A stretch of 64,000 nt of DNA from Dyella japonica A8 (GCF_000725385.1 NZ_CP008884.1:2108001-2172000), one strand, 5' to 3'. Counted from the first letter of the stretch, positions 32,452 through 41,623 are shown. Translations and numbers: made by a program. The notes: generated by a model from the sequence alone, not told the origin.

Positions 32452-33153
32452 ATGCCAACGAAGCGAATTTTCGCCGCTGCTGCGCTTGCTGGTGCACTGC
32501 TCACGTCCCTTCCGCTCTTCGCTGAACCGCTGGCCGCCACGTCGCCGTCATCCTCCGCTGCCGCACCGAACCTCATGGGCCAGCTGGCCGTGTTCTCGCC
32601 GGCAGCGATGCTCGCCCAGTCCGCCGCCCCCGCCGCCAAGACTCCCGCCAGCAAGTCCGCCGGCTGGAGCGATGACGACGACATGGACAGCGGCATGCCG
32701 GACGCCGGCGTCGACAAGGGCGCGGTCGCGTCGCTTGCCAACGACACCTCCGACCTTCGCAAGACCCTGATCGGCCTGGCCATGCAGCTGCGTGACATCC
32801 GTTACGTGCGCGGCGGGCGCGATCCTTCCACCGGTTTCGATTGCAGCGGCTTCGTTCGCTACGTGTTCGCCCATGCCGTCGGCCTCGAGCTGCCGACCAA
32901 CTCCGCCTCGCAGTTCCTGGCGGGCCTGAAGGTCAACCGCGGCGACATGAAGCCGGGCGACCTGGTGTTCTTCCGCACCGCAGGCAAGCGCGGCCAGGGC
33001 CGTATTTCGCACGTGGGCATCTATATCGCCAACGGCCAGTTCATTCATTCGCCCTCGCACGGCAAGACCGTGCGCGTGGACAGCCTGGACGAGTCCTACT
33101 GGGCCCAGCGTTTTGCCGGCGCCAAGCGCCCGGGCGCGCTCGCGCGCAGCTGA
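32452..33153 (+). CDS. NlpC/P60 (C40) peptidoglycan hydrolase
   Basis: 233 residues. Signal peptide PTKRIFAAAALAGALLTSLPLFA, a low-complexity A/S/P-rich and acidic linker (about 25-95), then a C-terminal NlpC/P60 domain. The catalytic cysteine is C131 in GFDCSGFVRYVF, the histidine is in ISHVGIYIANGQFIHSPS, and a G-D-L-V-F-F strand sits between. It cleaves gamma-D-Glu-meso-Dap type bonds in the periplasm (family knowledge). The ATG at 32452 is 11 bases beyond AAAGGG; a TTG at 32443 is too close to that site. Transcription ends at a strong terminator. Translation may be controlled by the leader helix described upstream. Confidence 0.92.
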   Translation: MPTKRIFAAAALAGALLTSLPLFAEPLAATSPSSSAAAPNLMGQLAVFSPAAMLAQSAAPAAKTPASKSAGWSDDDDMDSGMPDAGVDKGAVASLANDTSDLRKTLIGLAMQLRDIRYVRGGRDPSTGFDCSGFVRYVFAHAVGLELPTNSASQFLAGLKVNRGDMKPGDLVFFRTAGKRGQGRISHVGIYIANGQFIHSPSHGKTVRVDSLDESYWAQRFAGAKRPGALARS

Positions 33154-33174
33154 TTTGGAACGTTACCGTCAGTC

Positions 33175-33203
33175 AAAGGCCGCCCCTGGGGCGGCCTTTT
33201 TTT
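33175..33203 (+). terminator. Rho-independent terminator after the NlpC/P60 gene
   Basis: Stem AAAGGCCGCCCC / GGGGCGGCCTTT with a very short loop, running into seven T. About 22 bases after the stop codon. Confidence 0.93.
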
Positions 33204-33225
33204 ATGCCTTGCGTGAGTGCGTTGC

Positions 33226-33867
33226 TCAGTCGCCCAGCTGCTGGAGCTCGTCCGACTCCACGATGCGCAGGCCGCTCCCGGGTGCCTCGGCCAGCCGCCA
33301 CATGGCCCGCGCCACGGTGCCGGCCTCGATGCCGCGCCAGCGGCCCGGCAGGATGCGCGAGAACGGTGCCGCCAGCACCTCGCCCATGCGTGGCTTGTGG
33401 CGGGCGCCCAGCAGCAGTGAGGGCCGCACGATGGAGAGCCGCGGCCAGTCCTGCTTCTGCAGTGCCAGTTCCAGCTCGCCCTTGGTGCGGTTGTAGAACA
33501 GGCGCGAGGAGGGATCGGCGCCGAGCGCACTGATCACCAGGTAGTGGGTGGCGCCCAGGGCGCGGGCATGCCGGCCCAGCGACACCGGCAGGTCGTAGTC
33601 CACCATGCGGAAGGCTTCGCGCGAGCCGGCCTGCCGGATGGTGGTGCCAAGGCAGCAGAACACGGTGTCGACCCGCCCGTGCAACTGCGCGACCAGGTGG
33701 CTGACCATGCCCACCGGATTTTCAAGCTTGGGGTGCGCCGGCAGCGGGCGGCGTGTAGGGGCAAGCACATGCGCGACGCCATCGTCCGCGAGCAGTAGCC
33801 CGAGCAGCTTCTGCCCGGTCAGCCCGGTGGCACCGGCAAGCAGGACGTGGCGTGGCGCAGCGTTCAT
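33226..33867 (-). CDS. NAD(P)-binding Rossmann-fold protein (HTATIP2/TIP30-like)
   Basis: 213 residues with an atypical short-chain dehydrogenase fold. The nucleotide motif is LLAGATGLTGQKLL (G-x-x-G-x-x-G), followed by PTRRPLP, the FCCLGTTIRQAGSREAFR block and YNRTKGELELAL in place of the classical YxxxK. The sequence fits the bacterial HTATIP2/YwnB-type group, which bind NADPH and have few assigned reactions. Convergent with the NlpC/P60 gene and sharing its terminator region. Function unknown beyond cofactor binding. Confidence 0.82.
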   Translation of the reverse strand: MNAAPRHVLLAGATGLTGQKLLGLLLADDGVAHVLAPTRRPLPAHPKLENPVGMVSHLVAQLHGRVDTVFCCLGTTIRQAGSREAFRMVDYDLPVSLGRHARALGATHYLVISALGADPSSRLFYNRTKGELELALQKQDWPRLSIVRPSLLLGARHKPRMGEVLAAPFSRILPGRWRGIEAGTVARAMWRLAEAPGSGLRIVESDELQQLGD

Positions 33868-33964
33868 GGCGACATTCTAGGGCCGGATTCGTTATTCCAA
33901 TGGAAGGCTTGCCTGGCTGGCCAGGAACCCCATGTTGAGAAATCGTTTTCATGGAGCTGTCTTG

Positions 33965-34492
33965 ATGTCGCTTTCCCATCTTCTGGACATGCCGGGCGTC
34001 AACACGCCCGAAGCCGCCACCCGTGGTTATGTCTTCAACCACACCATGATCCGCGTGAAGGACCTGGCTCGTTCGCTGGATTTCTATACCCGCATGCTGG
34101 GCTTCACGCCGGTGCATCGCCAGGACTTCCCGGACGCTGCCTTCACCATCGTGTACCTGGTGCTGGTGGCCGATCGCGCGATCATTCCGGAGGATGATGC
34201 CGCCCGCCTGCAGTGGGTGCTCGGCCAGCCGGGCGTGCTGGAGCTGACGCACAACCACGGCACCGAGCATGACGAGTCATTCCGTTATCACCACGGCAAT
34301 GCCGAGCCGCGTGGGTTCGGCCATCTGTGCGTGTCCGTGCCCGACGTGGAAGAAGCCTGCGCCCGTTTCGAGGCGATGGGCGTGACGTTCCAGAAGCGCC
34401 TGACCGATGGAAGGATGAAGCACATCGCCTTTATTCGCGATCCGGACGATTACTGGATCGAGATCCTGCAGCCCGCTTCGATCATCGCCTGA
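33965..34492 (+). CDS. gloA: Lactoylglutathione lyase (glyoxalase I)
   Basis: 175 residues, one VOC-fold chain. Metal ligands fit GloA: H26 in FNHTMIRVKD, E93 in GVLELTHNHG, H120 in GFGHLCVSVPD and E166 in DPDDYWIEILQP. It converts the methylglyoxal-glutathione hemithioacetal to S-lactoylglutathione. The long form with an inserted FRYHHGNAEPRG loop matches the zinc-activated, eukaryote/Pseudomonas-like class and not the short nickel-type E. coli enzyme; that is inferred from length. ATG at 33965 with GGAG upstream; an in-frame ATG at 33932 would add 11 residues. Convergent with the M28 gene. Confidence 0.94.
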   Translation: MSLSHLLDMPGVNTPEAATRGYVFNHTMIRVKDLARSLDFYTRMLGFTPVHRQDFPDAAFTIVYLVLVADRAIIPEDDAARLQWVLGQPGVLELTHNHGTEHDESFRYHHGNAEPRGFGHLCVSVPDVEEACARFEAMGVTFQKRLTDGRMKHIAFIRDPDDYWIEILQPASIIA

Positions 34493-34502
34493 GGCGCGGC
34501 CA

Positions 34503-36146
34503 TCACAATCCCTGCATGCTTTCCGGGCGGCGGTAATCGCTGCCCGGCTTCCATTGCGGGAAGGTGTCTTCCATCGACAGCCGGCTGCCGACCATGAACA
34601 GCGCGCGGACGTCTTCCACGGTACCGCTGAGATTCCAGTGCGGATCAAAGGCGTCGTGTGAGCCCACCGTGTCACCGGCACTGGGCGCCGCGTCGGGCAG
34701 GGTTGCCGCCGAGCGCGCATAGAGCACCGGCACGCCGGCACGGGCGAAGCTCAGCTGGTCGGAGCGGAAGAAGAAGCCCTTCTCCGGGGCCAGGTCGGGA
34801 GTGACGCGCCGGCGTTGCGCATGGGCGGCGTCCACCAGGTAGTCGTCCAGCTGCGACTGGCCGAAACCGATGACCGCCAGTGCACTGGCGGGGCCGTCCA
34901 CCGGCAGCATGTCCAGATTAATGTCGGCGACGGTATGGGCCAGTGGCACCAGCGGGTGCTGCACGTAGTAGCGCGAGCCGATCAGTCCGCTTTCGTCCAG
35001 GGTGGTGGCGATGAAGAGGACCGAGCGATGCGGCTTGGGCGCGCGGTGCGCGAATGCCTCGGCGATTTCCAGCAGGCCGGCCACGCCGGTTGCGTTGTCG
35101 ACCGTGCCATGCGGCGGTTCGCCCGCGGCCGCAACGTGGTCCCAGTGCGCGGAGTACACGATGGTTTCGTCGGGGCGACGGCTTCCGGTCACCTTTCCGA
35201 CGACGTTGTTCGACTCGCCATGCGCAATGCTGCTGTCGAAGTGTGTGTCCAGCGACGCCTCCAGCGGCACGGCGGTGAAGCCGCGCTGGCCGGCCTGCCG
35301 TTTGAGTGCGTCGAAGTCGGCGCCGGCCTGCGCGAAGAGCCGGCGGGCAGCGTCGGTGGTCAGCCATCCGGCCACGGGCAATCGTGGCGTGGCGCCTACG
35401 TCCGCAGGCAGATCGAATCGCGCGATGCTCCAGCTCTGGCGCACCGAATCCCACGGGTAACCGGCGGCGTCGGTGTCATGCACGATGAAGGCGGCGGTGG
35501 CACCTTCGCGGGCGGCTTCCTCGAACTTGTAGTTCCAGCGGCCAAAGTAGGTGTATTCGCGGCCATGGAACAGCGCCGGGTCCTGGCTGGCCCAGCCCGG
35601 ATCGTTCACCAGGATGATGACCGTCTTGCCCTTGAGGCTGGCGCCGGCGTAATCGTTCCAGTGCTCGCCGGGGGCGTGGATGCCATAGCCGACGAAGACC
35701 AGCGGTGATGCTTCCAGCACGCTATGGGTCTGCTCGCCCAGCGTGCCGACCACCATGTCCTGCCCGAACGCGAGCGTGGTCGCGCCGTTCCTGCCGTGGA
35801 CATCGAGCGTTGTCGTGTCCGCGTGCTGCAGTGTTGCGGCCACGTATGGCACGGCCTGGAGCCAACGGCCGTTGTTGCCGGGTTCAAGGCCGATCCGCTT
35901 GTACTGCTGGATGATGTAGTCGACGGTGCGTTGTTCCGGCGCGCCACCGACAGTGCGGCCAAGCAGTGCGTCGGAGGAAAGCACCTTCACGTGTTGCGCG
36001 ACGTCGTCCACCACGATGCCGGGCGAGAAGCTGTCGTACGACGGCAAGGCCGCACTCGCATCGCCATCGTTGCCGTTGTTCGTCTGATGATGCTGGCAGG
36101 CGCATAGCGCGAGGCTCAGCACGATAAGGGACCACAGGTGACGCAT
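34503..36146 (-). CDS. M28 family zinc peptidase, lipoprotein
   Basis: 547 residues. The lipoprotein signal ends LALCAC with a lipidated cysteine near 17. A PA-type insert (about 130-290, LVFVGYGIHAPGEHWNDYAG) precedes the M28 catalytic domain. Zinc ligands are visible as SAHWDHV (H, D), VDNATGVAGLLE (bridging D), TTLDESGLIGS (the usual EE base is DE here) and INLDMLP (D); the last histidine is in GSHDAFDP. Substrates are probably peptides in the periplasm. 127 bases after the TonB receptor stop on the same strand, with a perfect 30-bp palindrome between. Confidence 0.9.
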   Translation of the reverse strand: MRHLWSLIVLSLALCACQHHQTNNGNDGDASAALPSYDSFSPGIVVDDVAQHVKVLSSDALLGRTVGGAPEQRTVDYIIQQYKRIGLEPGNNGRWLQAVPYVAATLQHADTTTLDVHGRNGATTLAFGQDMVVGTLGEQTHSVLEASPLVFVGYGIHAPGEHWNDYAGASLKGKTVIILVNDPGWASQDPALFHGREYTYFGRWNYKFEEAAREGATAAFIVHDTDAAGYPWDSVRQSWSIARFDLPADVGATPRLPVAGWLTTDAARRLFAQAGADFDALKRQAGQRGFTAVPLEASLDTHFDSSIAHGESNNVVGKVTGSRRPDETIVYSAHWDHVAAAGEPPHGTVDNATGVAGLLEIAEAFAHRAPKPHRSVLFIATTLDESGLIGSRYYVQHPLVPLAHTVADINLDMLPVDGPASALAVIGFGQSQLDDYLVDAAHAQRRRVTPDLAPEKGFFFRSDQLSFARAGVPVLYARSAATLPDAAPSAGDTVGSHDAFDPHWNLSGTVEDVRALFMVGSRLSMEDTFPQWKPGSDYRRPESMQGL

Positions 36147-36201
36147 AGAAAGAGACGGGCAACACGGTAGCCCACTCTAGCGCGTCCACGACGCCAGTGA
36201 T

Positions 36202-36231
36202 GGGTGCCGGAAGACATGTCTTCCGGCACCC
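36202..36231. repeat. Perfect 30-bp palindrome between the TonB receptor and M28 genes
   Basis: GGGTGCCGGAAGACA followed directly by its exact inverse TGTCTTCCGGCACCC. On the minus strand the seven-T run comes before the hairpin and not after it, and no T run follows on the plus strand either, so it is not a standard terminator. It may be an mRNA-stabilising hairpin or an operator. Confidence 0.65.
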
Positions 36232-36273
36232 CTTGGTCGCAAAAAAATACGGATGGATGAAGGGCGCGGGGGG

Positions 36274-38865
36274 TCAGAACTTGTAGTTGAAGCCCAGCGT
36301 GACGAAACGTCCTCGCGGATCCGCCTGCGTGATGTCGAAGTAGGGCGTCGACGGATCCCACGGCGGACGCTTGTTCTGCAGGTTCTGCACCGCCAGCGTA
36401 ATCGTCGTCTTCGCAAACCCCGTGTAAGCCACGGACAGGTCGAACGTACTCCAGTTCTTCACCCAGGTGGGATACGCGGGCGTCAGCAGGTTCTCCGGGT
36501 TCTGCTTGTAGCCGCCCACGTAGTACCAGGTCAGCGTGCTGGATACATCGCCGATGCCCCAGGTGAGTCCCGTCGTGCCGCGCCACTTCGGCAGCGAACC
36601 GAAGATGTTCGTGCCTGCGCCATTCACCGGAGCGTCGCCCGCCACCAGCGGCTGACTGAACTTGAGCAGCCGCGTGATGGAACTGTCGAGCGAGAAATCG
36701 CCCCAGCCCTGCGTGTGCAACGCCTGGTGGAAATCGATGTCCACGCCGTCCGTCGTCAGGCTCTGCTGGTTCTGGTACTGGTTGTAGATGGTGATGATGC
36801 GGCCCTGCGCATCGCGCTGCACGCGGGGATCCTTGCGCTGCACCAGCGCGGCGTCGTTGTCGGGGCCGATGATGCCGTTCTGCACGATGTGGTAGTAGTC
36901 CAGGCCAAAGCTCGTGCTGCTGGTGGGCGACACGACGAAGCCCGCGTTGTAGTTGGTGGAGCGCTCGGGGCGAAGGTGCGGGTTCGCCGTAAAGACGTCC
37001 GTATAGCCACGGCGCTGGCCGGGGGTGACGGGATCGTACGGATCGACCACCGTGCTGTAACTCACCGCCGTGCTGTTGGTGATCTCGGGCAGGGACGGTG
37101 CGCGGAAACCGCGTGAGTACGAGCCGCGCAGCAGCAGCCAGTCCAGCGGCTGGTAGCGCAGACTGAACTTGGGCGCGAAGGCATTGCCGAAGTCGCTGTA
37201 GTGGTCCAGCCGTCCCGCGACGTTGGCTTCCAGCGTGCTGAGCACCGGGATGTTGAATTCCGCGTAGGCGGCGTTGACGTCACGCGAGCCCTGGATGATG
37301 TCGATCGCGGGGCGCAGCTCCGAGCCCGACAGCACCGCCTGCGATGTGCGTGAGTTCATGGCCTCGTGGCGGAACTGGTAACCCGTCGCGAAACCCACGG
37401 CACCGGCCGGCAGGTCGAACAACTGCGTGCTCGCCGTGGCGTCGATCGTGGTGAGCCGCGACACCGCCGGCCGGATGGTGGACAGGCGCAGCGCATCCAC
37501 GGCGGACGCTGGGTTGTCGTTGCTGGCGAAGTTATAGCCGCCACTGGCCAGCAGCGACTGGAACGCGTAGCGGTTGCCGAAGTCTGTCACGTATTCCTTC
37601 AGGCTGCTCTCCGAATGCTGTGCGGAGGCATCCCAGTCCCAGGCGCCGGTGTGGCCTTTCACGCCCAGCAGGAAGCGCGTGAAGATCGTGCGGTCACGCT
37701 TGTTGCGTTGGCCGACATCCCACAGGTTGGTGTTCACCGGTGTCGGCACGTCATATGGATTGGCGGGGTTGCCCACCGGCAGCGTGGTGTTGATGTTCAC
37801 CAGTCGCTGATCGGTGTTGTCCCACGCGCGCAAACCGCTACCGATGGCCAGTGGCGGACCGAAGATGAAGGACGCATGGCTGCGGCTGTAGATCGCCTCG
37901 CCATAGCCTTCGATGTTGTCGGTGAGTTTCACCGTGGCGCGCAACACCGCGTGGTAACGCTCGACGCCCGGTATCACCGAATCGTACTGCGCCGGGTTGT
38001 AGGCCCACACTTCGCCGGTCTTGCCTGGCGTGATGGCACCATAGGGCACCTTCTGCACCGGCCCGACGGCATTGGCGAAGCCCTGCGTGGGGTCGTTGTT
38101 GTAGTAGTTGGTGGGCACCCAGTTGAGTTGGCCGCCGGGCTTGTTGCGGAAATCCTCGTTGCGCAGCCAGCTGACGTCGCTCGCGTTGAGCTGATTGCTA
38201 CGCGTGCCATCGAGCGCGAAGAACACGTTGTAGCCGTCCTTCTTCACGTCACCCTTGCCGAGCAGCAAGTGGAAGTCGTTCTGCGTCTGCCCGGTGCCTT
38301 CGGTGCTGCCGCCAAAGCTCGCGCCCGCTTCGGCGCCCTGGTAGTTCTGCTTCAGGATGATGTTGACCACGCCGGCGATGGCATCGGAGCCATACACCGC
38401 CGAGGCACCGTCCTTGAGCACTTCGATGCGTTCCACCGCGGCAAGCGGCAGCGAGTTGAGGTCGACGAAGGTGTCCTGCAGTTCATACGCCGTGGCGTAG
38501 TTCGCCACGCGCTTGCCGTCGACCAGGATCAACGTGTTCTTCTGGCCGAGTCCGCGCAGCGACATGCCGGCGGTGCCCGCCGAGAAGCTGCCAGTGAGCT
38601 GTTCGTTGACGCTGTTACCGGTATTGGCCGAGATGGCGCGGAGGAAATCAGGCAGCGTGGTCTTGCCGCTGACCTTGATCTGGTCCGCCGTAATCACCTG
38701 CACCGGGCTCGGGCCTTCGATGTCGGTGGTCTTGATGTTGGAGCCGGTCACCGTTACCGCTTCGAGCTGGGTCGGCTTGTTGCCGTCCGTGGCGTCTTCG
38801 GCGTGCAGGGTGGGAATCGCCAGTGCCGCGGCAATGGCAAGGGGGAGCAAACCTGGCTTGAACAT
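36274..38865 (-). CDS. TonB-dependent receptor, Oar/CirA-like plug with QVITADQI motif
   Basis: 863 residues. Signal peptide FKPGLLPLAIAAALAIPTLHA, then a TonB box-like LEAVTVTGSNI. The plug shows SPVQVITADQIKVSGKTTL, MSLRGLGQKNTLILVDGKRV, and VERIEVLKDGASAVYGSDAI followed by AGVVNIILK. The barrel ends with a strong terminal strand, FVTLGFNYKF. The GSNI...P..V....I...G...L.D.LR form is common in Xanthomonadales receptors clustered with peptidases. It lies upstream of an M28 lipoprotein peptidase in the same direction, so peptide uptake is a plausible inference. The upstream 678 bp holds its promoter. Confidence 0.93.
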   Translation of the reverse strand: MFKPGLLPLAIAAALAIPTLHAEDATDGNKPTQLEAVTVTGSNIKTTDIEGPSPVQVITADQIKVSGKTTLPDFLRAISANTGNSVNEQLTGSFSAGTAGMSLRGLGQKNTLILVDGKRVANYATAYELQDTFVDLNSLPLAAVERIEVLKDGASAVYGSDAIAGVVNIILKQNYQGAEAGASFGGSTEGTGQTQNDFHLLLGKGDVKKDGYNVFFALDGTRSNQLNASDVSWLRNEDFRNKPGGQLNWVPTNYYNNDPTQGFANAVGPVQKVPYGAITPGKTGEVWAYNPAQYDSVIPGVERYHAVLRATVKLTDNIEGYGEAIYSRSHASFIFGPPLAIGSGLRAWDNTDQRLVNINTTLPVGNPANPYDVPTPVNTNLWDVGQRNKRDRTIFTRFLLGVKGHTGAWDWDASAQHSESSLKEYVTDFGNRYAFQSLLASGGYNFASNDNPASAVDALRLSTIRPAVSRLTTIDATASTQLFDLPAGAVGFATGYQFRHEAMNSRTSQAVLSGSELRPAIDIIQGSRDVNAAYAEFNIPVLSTLEANVAGRLDHYSDFGNAFAPKFSLRYQPLDWLLLRGSYSRGFRAPSLPEITNSTAVSYSTVVDPYDPVTPGQRRGYTDVFTANPHLRPERSTNYNAGFVVSPTSSTSFGLDYYHIVQNGIIGPDNDAALVQRKDPRVQRDAQGRIITIYNQYQNQQSLTTDGVDIDFHQALHTQGWGDFSLDSSITRLLKFSQPLVAGDAPVNGAGTNIFGSLPKWRGTTGLTWGIGDVSSTLTWYYVGGYKQNPENLLTPAYPTWVKNWSTFDLSVAYTGFAKTTITLAVQNLQNKRPPWDPSTPYFDITQADPRGRFVTLGFNYKF

Positions 38866-39543
38866 GGCAGTACGTAGTCCTTATGCGCACGCCCGTCCCG
38901 GCTCTCGGCCAGGGTAAGGGCATGTGGGTGTAAACAGCGGGGGAGCTGTCAGGGGAATTGCCGTGGGGACGGCCAAAGGGCGAGCGTGGGGACGCTCAGA
39001 GCTGGTAGATCAGCCGATGCGACACATTCGACGGCGACAACAGCACGCGGCGCCGTGCGATGCGGCGCGAATCGTGGTCGAGGCAGGGAAGTTGGCGTGA
39101 AGCATGTGAATCACCGGGAAGACGAAGGTCTTGCGGAAGCGGCGAGTGGCCGCGCGGGGTATCTGCGGGAGTTGCGATCAACAGCCGCAACACATCGCCG
39201 CGAGGCGGTGTGCGGTGTCGATGGCCATGCAGAAACGCCGGGTGTTCACGATGCAACGTATCCTTGGAGGAGAAACCGCGATGAACTAAATGGCGGTATG
39301 GACGTCTATTTGCGCATCAAGTTTTCACGGTGTCAACATACGCCCGCCGGCAGCCGGGGTTTTCTGTCGCGTAAACCTTGCGGCCTGGGACGAAATCCCT
39401 TGCGGCTGTAGGTCTGAGCTGACAGGCAGGGGTGGGTGTGGCGAATTGTCGCACCCTGTGCCAGGGAGGCTGGACAGGCCGCCTGGGCGGGCGTGGCGGC
39501 GCCGGGCCGGTACGGTTACGCTTGGCGGGATTCGCCTTGAGGA
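38866..39543. other. 678-bp intergenic region without a supported gene
   Basis: Separates the divergent TonB receptor and rhomboid genes. Open frames on both strands (to 141 codons) overlap one another, have poor codon bias and match nothing I recognise. A TTG-started frame on the minus strand (38996-39256) has a Shine-Dalgarno-like AAGGA but no family signature. A GGAGGAGAAACCGCGATGAA at 39261-39282 is followed by a stop after two codons. Promoters of both flanking genes must lie here, but I cannot place them. Confidence 0.5.
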
Positions 39544-40206
39544 ATGCCTTCCGACATGCCGTTCGATCTTCCGCCCATCACGCGCAACCTGTTGATCGCC
39601 AATGTGGCGGTGTTCCTGCTGCAGCAGATCATGGGCGAAACCCTGCTGACCTATTTCGCGCTGTGGCCCTGGGGGCCGGACCAGGTGGCGCAGGGCGCCC
39701 ACGGCCTGGTGTCGGTGGGCTTCCGCCCGTGGCAGCTGGTGACTTATGCCTTCATGCACGGCAGCGTCCTGCACCTGTTCTCCAACATGCTGGCGCTGTT
39801 CATGTTCGGCGGGCAGATCGAGCGCGTGTTCGGTACGCGCAACTTCGTCATCTATTACTTCGTGTGCCTGCTCGTCGCCGCGCTGGCCCAACTGGTGGTG
39901 GTGAACTGGTTCACCGGCGGGTTCTACCCGACGCTGGGTGCCTCCGGCGCCATTTTCGGCATCCTGCTGGCCTTCGGCATGTTGTTCCCGCACGAGAAGA
40001 TGATGCTGATCTTCCTGCCCATTCCCATCTCGGCCTGGTTGTTCGTCACGCTGTACGCGCTGGCCGAGCTCTACATGGGCGTGACGGGCACGCAGGCGGG
40101 CATCGCCCACTTCGCGCACCTGGGCGGCATGCTCGGCGGTTTCGTCCTGATCCAGTACTGGCGGGGCAAGCTGCCCATCAAGCCGCAGCGCCGCCTGTGG
40201 CGCTGA
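39544..40206 (+). CDS. Rhomboid family intramembrane serine protease
   Basis: 220 residues with six membrane helices (about 14-30, 62-88, 101-122, 130-148, 155-178, 186-206). The catalytic serine is S134 in TLGASGAIFG on helix 4 and the histidine is H192 in FAHLGGMLGG on helix 6. HGSVLHLFSNMLALFMFG on helix 2 carries the conserved H and N of the oxyanion site. This compact six-helix GlpG-type protease cuts transmembrane segments; substrates unknown. ATG at 39544; ATG at 39556 is an alternative. The amino acid permease gene follows 31 bases later. Confidence 0.95.
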   Translation: MPSDMPFDLPPITRNLLIANVAVFLLQQIMGETLLTYFALWPWGPDQVAQGAHGLVSVGFRPWQLVTYAFMHGSVLHLFSNMLALFMFGGQIERVFGTRNFVIYYFVCLLVAALAQLVVVNWFTGGFYPTLGASGAIFGILLAFGMLFPHEKMMLIFLPIPISAWLFVTLYALAELYMGVTGTQAGIAHFAHLGGMLGGFVLIQYWRGKLPIKPQRRLWR

Positions 40207-40237
40207 TCGTCCCATTCCACGTTTTCCGGCAGTTCCG

Positions 40238-41623
40238 ATGACCCAGCATCTCCAGCGCCGCCTCACGCCGCGCCATATCACCTTCATGGCGCTTGGCATG
40301 GCCATCGGCGCGGGCCTGTTCCTGGGCTCGGCCGATGCGATCAAGCTGGCCGGTCCGTCCGTGCTGTTCGCCTACATGGTCGGCGGCGTGATGATCTTCA
40401 TCATCATGCGTGCATTGGGCGAGATGACCGTGCGCGACCCGGTGCCCGGTTCCTTTGCCGTCTACGCGCAGCGCTATCTCGGCTCGTTCGCGGGTTACGC
40501 CACCGGCTGGAACTACTGGCTGCTGATGGTGGGCGTGGGCATGGCCGAAGCCACCGCCGTGGGTGCCTACATGCAGGCGTGGTTTCCCGACTGGCCGCGC
40601 TGGATCTGGGTGCTGGCCAGCGTGGTGATGATCGGTGGGCTGAACCTGCTCACCGTGAAGATCTACGGCGAGATGGAATTCTGGTTCACCCTGATCAAGG
40701 TGGTCACGGTGCTGGCGATGATCGCCGGCGGCCTGGCCATCATCTTCCTGGGCTGGGGCAACGGCGGCCAGCCGACGGGGCTGTCGAACCTGTGGTCGCA
40801 CGGCGGTTGGTTCCCGCATGGCCTGCTCGGCATGGTCATGGCCTTGCCGGTGGTGGTGTTCTCCTTCGGTGGCGTGGAAACCGTAGGTATCGCGGCAGGC
40901 GAGGCGGCCCAGCCGGAGCGCACCATTCCGCGCGCGGTGAACTCGGTGCTGTGGCGCATCCTGATCTTCTACGTGGGTGCGCTGTTCGTGATCATGGCGA
41001 TCTACCCGTGGACGGGTCTGGGCGAGCACGGCAGCCCGTTCGTCACCACCTTCGCCAAGCTGGGCATTCCGCAGGCGGCGGGCCTGATCAACTTCGTGGT
41101 GATCACGGCGGCGTTGTCGGGTTTCAACAGCACCACCTTCAGCGGCAGCCGCATGCTCTACAGCCTGGCCTGCAAGGGGCAGGCGCCGGCAGCGCTGGGC
41201 AGGGTGAACGGACAGGGCGTGCCGGTGCGCGCCATCCTGTCGACCCTGGCGGTGCTGTTGCTGGCCGTGCTGCTGAACTACCTGCTGCCGGCCAAGGTGT
41301 TCGGCATGATGATGTCCATCCTCTCGTTCAACACTGTCTGGACGTGGACGATGGTGCTGCTCGCGCACTACAGCTTCCGCCGCCACCTGCGTGCGCAGGG
41401 CGAATCCCCCAGCGGATTCCGCCTGCGTTGGTGGCCGTTCACCGGCATCCTCTGCCTGGCCTTCTTCGCCTTCGTGGTGGTGATGCTGGGTGTGAACCCG
41501 GAAACGCGCGTAGCGCTTTACGTGGGCGTGGCGTGGATTGCGCTGCTTAGCGTCGCGTACAAGTTGTGCGGCGTGCGCGGTCGCATGGTGCAACGCGAGT
41601 CGGTGGCTGCCGAAGCCGCGTAA
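40238..41623 (+). CDS. Amino acid permease, APC superfamily (AAT family)
   Basis: 461 residues with about 12 membrane helices. The N-terminal LTPRHITFMALGMAIGAGLF and LFLGSADAIKLAGPSV are the AAT signature (GxAIGxGLFLGS with the substrate carboxylate site), and SFAVYAQRYLGSFAGYATGW matches helix 3. SFGGVETVGIAAGEAAQPER in helix 6 and the following loop fits AnsP/GabP/ProY relatives. It imports amino acids by proton symport. The substrate is not determinable; an Asp/Glu racemase gene lies 92 bases downstream. Starts 31 bases after the rhomboid stop and may be cotranscribed with it. Confidence 0.93.
   Translation: MTQHLQRRLTPRHITFMALGMAIGAGLFLGSADAIKLAGPSVLFAYMVGGVMIFIIMRALGEMTVRDPVPGSFAVYAQRYLGSFAGYATGWNYWLLMVGVGMAEATAVGAYMQAWFPDWPRWIWVLASVVMIGGLNLLTVKIYGEMEFWFTLIKVVTVLAMIAGGLAIIFLGWGNGGQPTGLSNLWSHGGWFPHGLLGMVMALPVVVFSFGGVETVGIAAGEAAQPERTIPRAVNSVLWRILIFYVGALFVIMAIYPWTGLGEHGSPFVTTFAKLGIPQAAGLINFVVITAALSGFNSTTFSGSRMLYSLACKGQAPAALGRVNGQGVPVRAILSTLAVLLLAVLLNYLLPAKVFGMMMSILSFNTVWTWTMVLLAHYSFRRHLRAQGESPSGFRLRWWPFTGILCLAFFAFVVVMLGVNPETRVALYVGVAWIALLSVAYKLCGVRGRMVQRESVAAEAA

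Noticed and set aside
38996-39256. Minus-strand open frame of about 86 codons with AAGGA near a TTG start in the TonB-rhomboid gap
   Set aside because: No signal, domain or convincing codon bias; overlaps an equally long plus-strand frame. Left as unsupported intergenic sequence.
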